The notes beneath the pieces were generated by a model that saw nothing but the letters and a program-made list of their open reading frames with translations, did not search any database and was not told where the DNA came from. A program made the translations under genes and the position numbers. A DNA stretch of 30,230 nt from Christensenella sp. UBA1750 (lineage in GTDB: Bacteria; Bacillota; Clostridia; Christensenellales; UBA1750), in assembly GCA_002315655.1 (NCBI GenBank), contig DCHO01000063.1, forward strand, positions 1 through 30,230. The letters run 5' to 3'. Shown in pieces: positions 1-7,088 of this stretch (within the stretch, counting starts at the first letter, position 1; each line of letters starts with the position of its first letter).

Positions 1-38
1 CCGGCCGTGAATCGTAGATGAACAGGGCTTGCAATTCT

Positions 39-65
39 GTGTCAAAGAACGAAGTTCTTTGACAC
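39..65. other. 12-bp perfect inverted repeat with GAA loop
   Basis: Bases 39-50 (GTGTCAAAGAAC) are the exact reverse complement of 54-65, with a three-base GAA loop. There is no T-run directly after it, so on its own it is not a classical terminator. It sits five bases before a textbook terminator. It may be the end of an upstream transcript (RNA stabilising stem) or a regulator site. The upstream gene itself is not visible: frames entering at base 1 close at about positions 17-21. Confidence 0.6.
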
Positions 66-70
66 ACTGG

Positions 71-97
71 GGAGGCTCTGCGCGAGCCTCCTTTTTT
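71..97 (+). terminator. intrinsic terminator of the upstream unit
   Basis: GGAGGCTC (71-78) pairs perfectly with GAGCCTCC (84-91) across a five-base loop and is followed directly by six T (92-97). It would end whatever is transcribed into the window from the left. Confidence 0.88.
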
Positions 98-109
98 GCG
101 GAAATTGGG

Positions 110-138
110 TTGCTTTTCGTTTTAATTTATGGCATTAT
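110..138 (+). promoter_or_regulatory. possible sigma-A promoter for the GH116 gene
   Basis: TTGCTT (110-115) and CATTAT (133-138) are separated by 17 bases and lie in an AT-rich stretch between the terminator and the GH116 start. Each hexamer matches consensus at only about four positions, so this is a weak call; position is the main support. Confidence 0.3.
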
Positions 139-175
139 TAGGGAAGAGAATTATTGCTCACGGAGGACATAAGCT

Positions 176-2818
176 ATGACTGATTTTGTGTATAAGAACG
201 AAAACGCCCGGGAGGTTGTGTTCCCGCTGGGTGGCATCGGCTCCGGCTCTGTGGGGCTGTACGGCAACGGGCAGTTAGGCGACATTGAGATCTGGGGTCG
301 CCCCAACAAGGGCAGCCACGCGAACCTTTCCCATTTCGCCATCAAGGCGGAAAACGAAACGGAAGTGCTGGACGCCCGCGTGTGTCAGGGACCTTATCCC
401 GGCTCCCGCATGGGTTCTTTTGGCAGACCGCGCTTCAACTCCTACGGCTTTGGCACCGACCGCGCCTCCATGATGGGAATGCCCCACTTTGAGGACTGCG
501 AATTGGAGTGCCGCTTTCCCATTGCGGAGCTGCGCCTGTCCGACAAACGCTTCCCCGGCAAGGTCACGATGGAGGCCTTCAACCCCTTCATTCCGTTGAA
601 AGATTTGGATTCCTCCCTCCCTGCGGCGTTCTTCAAGTTCACCGTGGAAAACACCACGACAGAAACCCTCAAATACACCGTCGGTTTCTCCCTGTGCAAC
701 CTGTTGAGCACAACCGGCGGAATTCACACCTACCACGAAACGGAAACCGGCCGCGCCGTTTTGATGAAGGGCGTGGAGCATGAGGAAAACGGGCTGTGCA
801 TTGCCACCGACTGCATGGAGGGAGCGAATCAGCTCTACTGGTATCGCGGCAACTGGTTTGACAACCTTTCGGTCTATTGGAACGATTTCTCCACCTTCGG
901 ACGCATGAAGGAGCGCACCTATGATGCGCCCAAGGTCGGCGGCGACCCGAACTATTCCGCCGTGGATTTGGGCACACTGACCGCCGAAGTGACGGTTCCT
1001 GCAGGCGAAAAGCGCGAGCTGCGGTTTGTCTGGGGCTGGTATGTTCCTGAAATGACGAACTTCTGGAACCCGCCCAAAGAAGAAGAGCACCACCACGAGG
1101 ACGGCGAGGAATGTGACTGCGGCTGTGATTGCTGCTGCGGCGAACCCGAGAACAAGTGGCGGCACTATTATGCCACGGTCTTTACCGGCGCACTGGATGC
1201 GGCGGCTTATGCCATCGAAAATTTTGAGGCACTGGAAAAGGAAACCAAGGCGTTCCGCGACACGCTGTTTGGCTCGACACTGCCCAAAGAGGCCATCGAC
1301 GCGATCTCCGCAAACCTCTCCGTGCTCAAAAGCCCCACCTGCCTGCGCTTGGAGGACGGCTCTCTTTACGGCTTTGAGGGCTGTCACACCGACTGCGGCT
1401 CCTGCGAGGGCACCTGCACCCATGTCTGGTCTTACACCTACGCCGTGCCCTTCCTGTTCCCCGCGCTGGAACGCTCCGTGCGGCAGAACGAATACTGGTA
1501 TTCCGTCCACGACAGCGGCTCCATGGGCTTTAGGCTGATGCTGCCGTTGGGCAGAGAAGCCACATCCTTCCGCGCCTGCTGCGATGGGCAGTTTGCCACC
1601 GTCATGCGCGTGTGGCGCGAGTTCAAGGTCTGCGGCAACTTGGAATGGCTCAAATCCCTCTGGCCGCAGATCAAAAAGACCATCGAATTTGCGTGGAGCG
1701 AGGAAAACTATGACCGCTGGGACATGAACAAGGACGGCGTTTTGGAAGGACGGCAGCATCACACTCTGGATATGGAGCTGTTCGGACCCAACTCCTGGCT
1801 CACGGGAATGTACTTGGGCGCGCTGCAGGCGGCTTCCAAGATGGCAAAGCTGGTAGGCGACTGGGCGGCTGCCGAGGAATATGAGAAGATTTATGAAAGC
1901 GGAAAAGAAAAGCTGAACAATGAGCTTTACAACGGGGAATACTTCATTCAGAACGTGGATTTGAAGGACAGAAGCATTTTAGAGCCCTTCAACGAGGGCG
2001 ACACGCTGGTCAAGGGCGGCGCGGCGTATGTGTACTGGAACGAAGAAAACAACGAGATGAAGTACCAGATCGGGCAGGGCTGTGCGCTGGATCAGATGCT
2101 GGGTCAGTGGCACGCTGACCTCATCGGTCTTGACCCCATCTTTGATGCCGATAAGGTGGACTCCGCCCTGCACGCCATCTATAAGAACAATTTCATGGAA
2201 AGAGCGTCGGATTATGTCAATCCCTGCCGCCTCTTTGCCATGGAGGACGAACAGGGTCTGCGCATTTGTTCCTGGCCGAAGGGCGTGGAAAAGCCGCTGA
2301 TCGGTGTGCCCTACAACGAGGAATCCATGCACGGCTTTGAGTATGCCGCCGCTTCCCACATGATCGCACGCGGCATGGAAGAGGAGGGACTGCGCTGCGT
2401 CCGCGCCGTCCGTGACCGCTACAACGGCGTGTACCGCAACCCCTTCAACGAGTTTGAGTGTGGCTCCAACTACGCCCGCTCCATGGCCTCCTTCGCCCTG
2501 CTGCTGGTCTATTCCGGCTTCGACTATGACCTGTTCGAGCGCAGAATCGGCTTTAAGCCCCTGCATCCCGAGAACTTCCGTGCACTGTGGTCATTGGATT
2601 CCGGCTGGGGCTCCGTGGAGTATTCCGACAATGCCGTGACTATCGCGTTGCAGGACGGCTGCCTGACCTTGCAGACGGTGAATGTGCAGATGGAAGGCAA
2701 GACCGCAGACAAGTTGCTCATCGACGGCAGAGAGGTCGCATTCTCCGTGAAGGACGGCATGGTCGTCTCCGATGCGCCTTTCACCGCAAGGGAGAACATC
2801 AAGGTCATTTTCGCGTAG
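176..2818 (+). CDS. GH116 family (GBA2-like / DUF608) glycoside hydrolase
   Basis: An 880-residue protein with the layout of glycoside hydrolase family 116, which includes beta-glucosidases and human GBA2. The N-terminal beta-sandwich (about residues 15-300) opens with the family motif around FPLGGIGSGSVGLYGNG. The (alpha/alpha)6 catalytic domain covers about 345-815, including CTHVWSYTYAVPFLFP and HHTLDMELFGPNSW. By recalled alignment to GBA2/TxGH116, Asp532 in HTLD is the likely acid/base; the nucleophile is Glu401 (FEG) or Glu411 (CEG), which I cannot settle. There is no signal peptide, so it acts in the cytosol, probably on imported beta-linked sugars; the sugar is unknown. Between the domains, residues 305-321 form a very His/Cys-rich stretch (three His, then six Cys) that I do not know from the family. 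GGAGG at 162-166 supports the start. The nitroreductase gene follows after 12 bases. Confidence 0.85.
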   Translation: MTDFVYKNENAREVVFPLGGIGSGSVGLYGNGQLGDIEIWGRPNKGSHANLSHFAIKAENETEVLDARVCQGPYPGSRMGSFGRPRFNSYGFGTDRASMMGMPHFEDCELECRFPIAELRLSDKRFPGKVTMEAFNPFIPLKDLDSSLPAAFFKFTVENTTTETLKYTVGFSLCNLLSTTGGIHTYHETETGRAVLMKGVEHEENGLCIATDCMEGANQLYWYRGNWFDNLSVYWNDFSTFGRMKERTYDAPKVGGDPNYSAVDLGTLTAEVTVPAGEKRELRFVWGWYVPEMTNFWNPPKEEEHHHEDGEECDCGCDCCCGEPENKWRHYYATVFTGALDAAAYAIENFEALEKETKAFRDTLFGSTLPKEAIDAISANLSVLKSPTCLRLEDGSLYGFEGCHTDCGSCEGTCTHVWSYTYAVPFLFPALERSVRQNEYWYSVHDSGSMGFRLMLPLGREATSFRACCDGQFATVMRVWREFKVCGNLEWLKSLWPQIKKTIEFAWSEENYDRWDMNKDGVLEGRQHHTLDMELFGPNSWLTGMYLGALQAASKMAKLVGDWAAAEEYEKIYESGKEKLNNELYNGEYFIQNVDLKDRSILEPFNEGDTLVKGGAAYVYWNEENNEMKYQIGQGCALDQMLGQWHADLIGLDPIFDADKVDSALHAIYKNNFMERASDYVNPCRLFAMEDEQGLRICSWPKGVEKPLIGVPYNEESMHGFEYAAASHMIARGMEEEGLRCVRAVRDRYNGVYRNPFNEFECGSNYARSMASFALLLVYSGFDYDLFERRIGFKPLHPENFRALWSLDSGWGSVEYSDNAVTIALQDGCLTLQTVNVQMEGKTADKLLIDGREVAFSVKDGMVVSDAPFTARENIKVIFA

Positions 2819-2830
2819 AAAGGAACTTTA

Positions 2831-3397
2831 ATGGACAATACACTGTATCAAACCATCATGGACAGACGCTCCATCCGCGCCTACAAACCCGAAAAGGTGA
2901 CAGAAGAACAGAAGAAGCTGCTGCTGGATGCGGCGCTGGCCTCACCCACGGCGGCAAACCGGCAGCTGTGGCACTTCACCTTCTGTGAAGATCAGGCGCT
3001 TCTGGATCGCGTCAACGAAGTCATGTGCAAAAACAATATGGCTGCCGCCGAAACCGAAGATAAGAGAAAACGCTGGGAGGGCTTCCATGTCTTCTTCCAT
3101 GCGCCGCTGGTGGTGTTCATCTCCGCGCCGAAAAGGGGAGAGGCGATGCCCTATTATTCCGAAGTGGATGTGGGCATTGCCTGTGAAAACATCAATCTGG
3201 CGGCAGAGGCCATCGGCCTGGGCGGCTGCATCTTAGGCTTCCCTCGCACTGCGTTCTGGGGAGAAGAACGGGAAGAACTGGAAAAAGCACTCCATTTCCC
3301 GGAGGGTTATGAATTTAAGGTTGCCATATCCATCGGGCAAAAAGCCACCACAAAACCCCCGCATCCTATCAGGGAAAACAAATATACTTTTATCTGA
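2831..3397 (+). CDS. nitroreductase family flavoprotein
   Basis: A 188-residue protein of the nitroreductase fold (FMN-dependent NAD(P)H oxidoreductase). The N-terminal signature RRSIRAYKP (residues 12-20) carries the usual Arg/Ser contacts to the FMN phosphate, LASPTAANRQLWHF (about 36-49) is the second FMN-binding segment, and GLGGCILGFPR is the conserved C-terminal half motif. Length is normal for the small single-domain type. A ribosome site AAAGGAA lies just before the ATG. It follows the GH116 gene by 12 bases and is probably cotranscribed with it, but nothing in the sequence fixes its substrate, and a functional link to the glycosidase is only inferred. A strong hairpin ends the unit 10 bases downstream. 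Confidence 0.85.
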   Translation: MDNTLYQTIMDRRSIRAYKPEKVTEEQKKLLLDAALASPTAANRQLWHFTFCEDQALLDRVNEVMCKNNMAAAETEDKRKRWEGFHVFFHAPLVVFISAPKRGEAMPYYSEVDVGIACENINLAAEAIGLGGCILGFPRTAFWGEEREELEKALHFPEGYEFKVAISIGQKATTKPPHPIRENKYTFI

Positions 3398-3407
3398 TAG
3401 AAAAGAA

Positions 3408-3440
3408 CCCTCGCAATCGACATTCGGTTGCGAGGGCTTT
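3408..3440. terminator. bidirectional intrinsic terminator
   Basis: CCCTCGCAA (3408-3416) pairs with TTGCGAGGG (3428-3436), extended inward by three more pairs (one G-T) around a five-base loop. On the plus strand it is followed by CTTTCTGTT; on the minus strand by TTCTTTTC. It lies between the convergent nitroreductase and FolT-like genes and probably serves both. Confidence 0.82.
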
Positions 3441-3443
3441 CTG

Positions 3444-4046
3444 TTATATGATGGGAATTTTTGTCTTTGTCCCTTTCGGGATCAGCTTCATGCGCACCAG
3501 CAACGGGCGGATGGTGCGGAACACCAGCACCATGATGAAGGTCTCAAAGGGCAGCAGCAGCAGGTTTTTGACCACCGATTTGGCGAGGTAATAGAAGTAC
3601 CCTTTGCCGTAGAGCAGATATGACCACAGCGAGCCTAAGCAGACATTGATGAAAATATTCACAAGCAGCTTGCAAAGGAAAATGCGCAGGATGGAAAGAT
3701 TCTGCCGATAAAAGAACAATGCGTAGACAAAGGAGCCCAGCATGGCAGACAGCGTATAGCCCGGGAAGAACGCGCCGGAGGGCGCGATGATGTAGCCGAT
3801 GATGTCGGATAAAAACCCTTCCGCCAGCGCCATGAAGGGGCCGTAAATGGATGCGCCCAGCGCGGAGAGGAAAAAGGTGAAATAGATGCGCAGGTTTTCG
3901 CCCACGGGGATGAATACCGAGGAGAGAACCGCGTGCAGCGCGACAAACATGGCGCAGACGGCCAAATAGCGCACATTGCGGAAGCTCCCGGCGGCTTCTT
4001 TCCACAGTGAGGAATGAAACGGGGTCTTGTAGCTTGCGTTTTCCAT
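3444..4046 (-). CDS. folT: folate-family ECF transporter S component (FolT-like)
   Basis: A 200-residue integral membrane protein with about six hydrophobic segments. The segment ALGASIYGP followed by GFLSDIIGYIIAPSGAFFPGY and LSAMLGSFVYALFFYR is the pattern of the FolT family, the substrate-binding S components that deliver folate (or a related vitamin) through the shared EcfA/EcfA'/EcfT energy module, which is not encoded here. The frame is open from a TTG at 4061, but GGAGG at 4059-4055 places the ribosome on the ATG at 4046 with an 8-base spacer, so I chose that start. It then begins 4 bases after the stop of the upstream membrane gene, so the two form an operon. Folate specificity is a family-level call; the ligand could differ given the odd partner gene. 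Confidence 0.8.
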   Translation of the reverse strand: MENASYKTPFHSSLWKEAAGSFRNVRYLAVCAMFVALHAVLSSVFIPVGENLRIYFTFFLSALGASIYGPFMALAEGFLSDIIGYIIAPSGAFFPGYTLSAMLGSFVYALFFYRQNLSILRIFLCKLLVNIFINVCLGSLWSYLLYGKGYFYYLAKSVVKNLLLLPFETFIMVLVFRTIRPLLVRMKLIPKGTKTKIPII

Positions 4047-4050
4047 GGCA

Positions 4051-5394
4051 TCAGCCTCCAATCCAAAGGGGGAGCAGAGTGACCAGTGCGGCGGGCAGTG
4101 CGGGGAGGAATCCTAAATCCGCGATAAACATCGAGAAAACAAAGCAGAGGACGGAAATGCCTTCCCCGAAAAGCAGGGCGATGAGCAGCCGCTTGGAAGG
4201 CAGCGTTTTCCCGAATGAACCTGCTGCAAACACCATCCCGAGCGGCACGGAGAGCAGCAGCGCAAGGGTCAGGTATTGTTTAAGCGGTAAAGTGGCGGGC
4301 AGCGCACACAGGAACGCCGGAAACAGAAGGATCGGCACAGCGGCGTTTGTAAGGTTCAGCAGCTTCCGTTCGGGAAGAATGGGCTTGCAGGGCTGCACAA
4401 GATCCCAGACGATGCAATTCCCCATGGCTTTGAGCCCGTCCTGCGCGTAGAGCATGGGAAGAAAAATCAGGATTGCGGAGAGAACGCCGCGCAGAGGCTT
4501 TGGCAGCACGACCCAGTTGGAAAGCTGCAAAAGGATGGTTTCCGAGGAAACGGTATCGGATAAAGTATCGTCCGCAAGAACCCCGAAGGAGCCCAGCGCG
4601 CCCGCAAGCAGCAGAAGAATCGCAAAGAAAGAAAAGGCGAGAACGCCTTTCTTTTTTTTGCACTGCGAGGCGGAAAAGCGCAGGGAGGGCAGCAGCAGCC
4701 CCGGCAAGCCCAGCCCCATGCAGGCGCAGGAGAGAATGGACAGTGGGGAGATGTCGCTCATTATCAAATGTTCATTGAGAAAATCGGAAAGTTTATTATG
4801 TTTGAAGAAATACAGACAAACACACAGCGCAAGCAGGGCGGCAATCGGCAGAAATGCCGCAAAGCGGTCGGAAACGGCGCGTCCGGCGGCGTTTTTTAGC
4901 AGACAGAGCAAAAGTACCGACAATGTAACGCCGCCCAGCGCGATCACATAATGCAGGGAGAAAACCCCGGCGACGAACCGTGCGGACAGGGACAGCGCCC
5001 CGGCGGTCAGAACAAACGTGGAAACCAATGAAAACGCGGAAAGAAATATGCGCATTTTCGGGGAAAGTTTTAGCTTATCGGTGGGTGTCAAGCCGGGCAA
5101 AGCGGAGAGCTTCGGTAAAATCACGAAAAGAAGAACCGCCGCGCCAATGAGCAGGGAGACAATGCCAGTGGCCATGAGCAGCCCGCCGGAATAGAGCATT
5201 CCGGGCACCACGGCAAGGGAGGCCAGCCCGCACAGCCGCAGGAAAACGCCTGTGTCCCGGGAGAAGATGCCGTCGTTGATCGTCAGCCGCTCGGACAGGG
5301 TGATTTCCGGACGGAGCTTTCTGAACCCGAGCAGCAGCATAGCAATATACAGCACAAGAAACAGCAGCAGTACCCAACCTTCGTCGTTCAGCAC
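4051..5394 (-). CDS. divergent sodium:solute symporter (SSS)-like membrane protein
   Basis: About 447 residues and 11-12 hydrophobic segments, with almost no soluble domain. I do not recognise a close family. The best hint is the stretch SCACMGLGLPGLLLPSLRFSA, then a KKKK cluster, then an apolar helix, which has the spacing of the GLGYFGxPHxxxRFMA region of SSS symporters. A later block ending LPMLYAQDGLKAMGNCIVWD resembles the S-rich TM segment of that family without its serines. If so, it is a degenerate or repurposed LeuT-fold transporter. Its substrate is unknown. The frame is open from a GTG at 5403, but AAGGAGG runs right into that codon; the GTG at 5394 has a proper 8-base spacer and is preferred. 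FolT-like S component follows 4 bases after the stop. Confidence 0.5.
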   Translation of the reverse strand: MLNDEGWVLLLFLVLYIAMLLLGFRKLRPEITLSERLTINDGIFSRDTGVFLRLCGLASLAVVPGMLYSGGLLMATGIVSLLIGAAVLLFVILPKLSALPGLTPTDKLKLSPKMRIFLSAFSLVSTFVLTAGALSLSARFVAGVFSLHYVIALGGVTLSVLLLCLLKNAAGRAVSDRFAAFLPIAALLALCVCLYFFKHNKLSDFLNEHLIMSDISPLSILSCACMGLGLPGLLLPSLRFSASQCKKKKGVLAFSFFAILLLLAGALGSFGVLADDTLSDTVSSETILLQLSNWVVLPKPLRGVLSAILIFLPMLYAQDGLKAMGNCIVWDLVQPCKPILPERKLLNLTNAAVPILLFPAFLCALPATLPLKQYLTLALLLSVPLGMVFAAGSFGKTLPSKRLLIALLFGEGISVLCFVFSMFIADLGFLPALPAALVTLLPLWIGG

Positions 5395-5423
5395 AGGCGA
5401 CACCTCCTTTCCGAATGGTTAAA

Positions 5424-5452
5424 AGTATAGCATAACGCAGAATAAATGAAAA
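5424..5452 (-). promoter_or_regulatory. sigma-A extended -10 promoter for the minus-strand transporter pair
   Basis: Read on the minus strand, TTTTCA (5452-5447), a 17-base spacer and TATACT (5429-5424), with TG one base before the -10 hexamer (extended -10). Transcription would begin about 20 bases before the ribosome site of the membrane protein, leaving no room for a riboswitch leader. Confidence 0.55.
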
Positions 5453-5454
5453 GA

Positions 5455-5469
5455 CGACAAAACCCGACA
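5455..5469. promoter_or_regulatory. two possible Spo0A half-sites upstream of spoIIGA
   Basis: CGACA occurs at 5455-5459 and again at 5465-5469, i.e. TGTCG twice on the minus strand ten bases apart. Spo0A boxes have the core TGTCGAA, and spoIIG operons in Bacillus are Spo0A-activated. The outer bases match poorly (five of seven each), so this is suggestive only. Confidence 0.3.
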
Positions 5470-5499
5470 GACCATGTAAAAAATCGGAAACACTCAAAC

Positions 5500-5518
5500 G
5501 ACGTTTATCGCAAACGTC
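5500..5518. promoter_or_regulatory. 7-bp inverted repeat before spoIIGA
   Basis: GACGTTT (5500-5506) and AAACGTC (5512-5518) are perfect inverted copies around ATCGC, 35 bases before the spoIIGA start. It could be an operator or a short leader hairpin; no T-run follows. Function is not known. Confidence 0.4.
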
Positions 5519-5552
5519 CTGCTCTATGCTTGAAGCGAAAGAGGGGATGACG

Positions 5553-6323
5553 ATGACGGTCAGTGCGGAAGGCTTCCTGATAGGCAATCTGCTGCTGGAC
5601 AGCCTGATCCTGTGGCTTTCCTCCCGGATGATCGGGCATGACGGCGGGAAAACGGTCTTTCTTGGCGGCGGGCTTGGTGCGGCCTATGCACTGTGCGCCT
5701 ATCTTCCCTGGGGACGGTTCATGATGAATCCCTTTCTGCGGCTGATTGTGTGCGGCGGCATGGTCGCGCTGACGTATCTGGGAAGCGTGAGGATAGGGTG
5801 GAAGCGATACGCAAAGCACGTTGCCACAGCGTTCCTGTGCACGATTCTGCTCGGTGGGACGGGGACAGGCTTGCTTTTTGCCATGGGGCAAAGAGGCTGG
5901 GGCATTTTCCCGGCGATGCTGACTGCCGGCATCGGCACCATTGCGATTGCCGCATTAACCGTGCGCAGGAACCGCGTAATTGCCGGGAAGCCCGTGCGGG
6001 TGACAGTGACAAATAAGAATGAAACAATAACTTTTATGGCTTGCGTGGACACGGGAAATGTTCTTGTGGAGCCGCTGTCCAATCTGCCGGTGATTGTGGC
6101 GGAAAGACAGGCTTTGCAAGGGATTGAGGAAGGGACGGCGGCGAGGCCGGTTCCTTTCTGCACAGTCGGAGGCAAAGGGAGGCTTTTCGCCTTTGCGCCG
6201 GACAGCGTAGCGGTGGACGGCGCGCCCGTAGAAGCGCTGCTGGGGGCCTTTGACGGCACACTTGGCATAGAAGAAAAGGGGCTTGTGCCTGGACGGCTGA
6301 TGAGAGAAGGAGGAGCGGGATGA
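5553..6323 (+). CDS. spoIIGA: sigma-E processing peptidase SpoIIGA
   Basis: A 256-residue membrane aspartic protease. The N-terminal half has five hydrophobic segments; the C-terminal half carries the active-site block CVDTGN with Asp166, followed by LVEPLSNLPVIV, the retropepsin-like pattern of SpoIIGA. In sporulation it sits in the septal membrane and cleaves the pro-sequence from pro-sigma-E after a signal (SpoIIR) from the forespore. The frame is open from ATG 5526, but GAGGGG at 5541-5546 fits only the ATG at 5553, which also gives a start directly before the first membrane segment. It is somewhat shorter than the Bacillus protein (309 residues). The stop overlaps the sigE start (ATGA), as expected for a coupled protease-substrate pair. 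Confidence 0.93.
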   Translation: MTVSAEGFLIGNLLLDSLILWLSSRMIGHDGGKTVFLGGGLGAAYALCAYLPWGRFMMNPFLRLIVCGGMVALTYLGSVRIGWKRYAKHVATAFLCTILLGGTGTGLLFAMGQRGWGIFPAMLTAGIGTIAIAALTVRRNRVIAGKPVRVTVTNKNETITFMACVDTGNVLVEPLSNLPVIVAERQALQGIEEGTAARPVPFCTVGGKGRLFAFAPDSVAVDGAPVEALLGAFDGTLGIEEKGLVPGRLMREGGAG

Positions 6324-7021
6324 AAAACGTGCTGGACTTGATGGAGGATTTGCTGCGGCTGCTGTCGGGGAACGGGCTGCATTTTGTGGGCAGCGGGGAG
6401 AGCCTGCCCGCGCCCTATACAAAGGAAGAGGAAGAAAGCGTGATGGAGCTGTTGCGGGGTGGGGACGAGAGCGTGCGCAAAGGCCTCGTTGAACACAATT
6501 TGCGCCTTGTGGTCTATATCGCCAAGCGGTTCGAGAACACGGGTGTGGGGATGGAAGATTTGATTTCCATCGGCTCCATCGGGCTGATCAAGGCGGTATC
6601 GACCTTTGATGCGAACAAGAAGATCAAACTGGCGACCTACGCCTCCCGGTGCATCGAAAATGAGATTCTCATGGTGCTGCGCCGCCACAGCAAGCAGAAA
6701 AAGGAGGTGTCCTTTGACGAGCCGCTCAATGTGGACTGGGACGGAAACGAGCTGCTGCTCTCCGATGTGATGGGCACGGAGCCCGACCTTGTTGGGAAGG
6801 AATTGGAGCAGGAGACCGACAGGAGGCTGCTGTATGACGCGGTGAAAAAACTGTCGCCCCGGGAAAAGACCATTGTGTCCATGCGTTTCGGACTGTCGGG
6901 AGACAGAGAACGCACCCAGAAAGAGGTCGCGGACGAGCTGGGCATTTCGCAGAGCTACATATCGAGGCTGGAAAAGCGCATCATGCGACGGCTGAAAGGC
7001 GAGATCAGTGCCGGAATGTGA
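6320..7021 (+). CDS. sigE: RNA polymerase sporulation sigma factor sigma-E
   Basis: A 233-residue sigma-70 family protein, the early mother-cell sigma factor. Region 2 (about residues 50-125) contains NLRLVVYIAKRF, GLIKAVSTFD and the near-invariant LATYASRCIENEIL; the linker VSFDEPLNVDWDGNELLL is diagnostic for sigma-E; region 4 (about 175-230) ends in the helix-turn-helix ELGISQSYISRLEKR. An amphipathic pro-sequence precedes the mature start; the likely cleavage neighbourhood HFVGSGESLP lies at about residues 21-30, making the pro-peptide some six residues shorter than the Bacillus one. Cleavage is by SpoIIGA, encoded just upstream with a 4-base overlap. AGAAGGAGGAG at 6305-6314 is the ribosome site. 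Confidence 0.96.
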   Translation: MKNVLDLMEDLLRLLSGNGLHFVGSGESLPAPYTKEEEESVMELLRGGDESVRKGLVEHNLRLVVYIAKRFENTGVGMEDLISIGSIGLIKAVSTFDANKKIKLATYASRCIENEILMVLRRHSKQKKEVSFDEPLNVDWDGNELLLSDVMGTEPDLVGKELEQETDRRLLYDAVKKLSPREKTIVSMRFGLSGDRERTQKEVADELGISQSYISRLEKRIMRRLKGEISAGM

Positions 7022-7088
7022 CGGAACTTGCGGAGGATGAAGCGCCGCATTCTTTGGGACAATAGAAGGGAAAAGGAGGCGGCGAAAA

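Noticed and set aside
275..1762. Long open frame on the minus strand inside the GH116 gene
   Set aside because: It is antisense to a well-supported enzyme, has no domain I recognise and no ribosome site, and arises from GC-rich third codon positions.
5404..5470. A folate (THF) riboswitch before the FolT-containing operon
   Set aside because: The predicted transcript start leaves only about 20 bases before the ribosome site, too short for the aptamer.
7022..7088. A sigma-F type promoter for sigG
   Set aside because: Expected from Bacillus, but I found no pair of elements close to GYATA and GGnnAnAnT at the right spacing.
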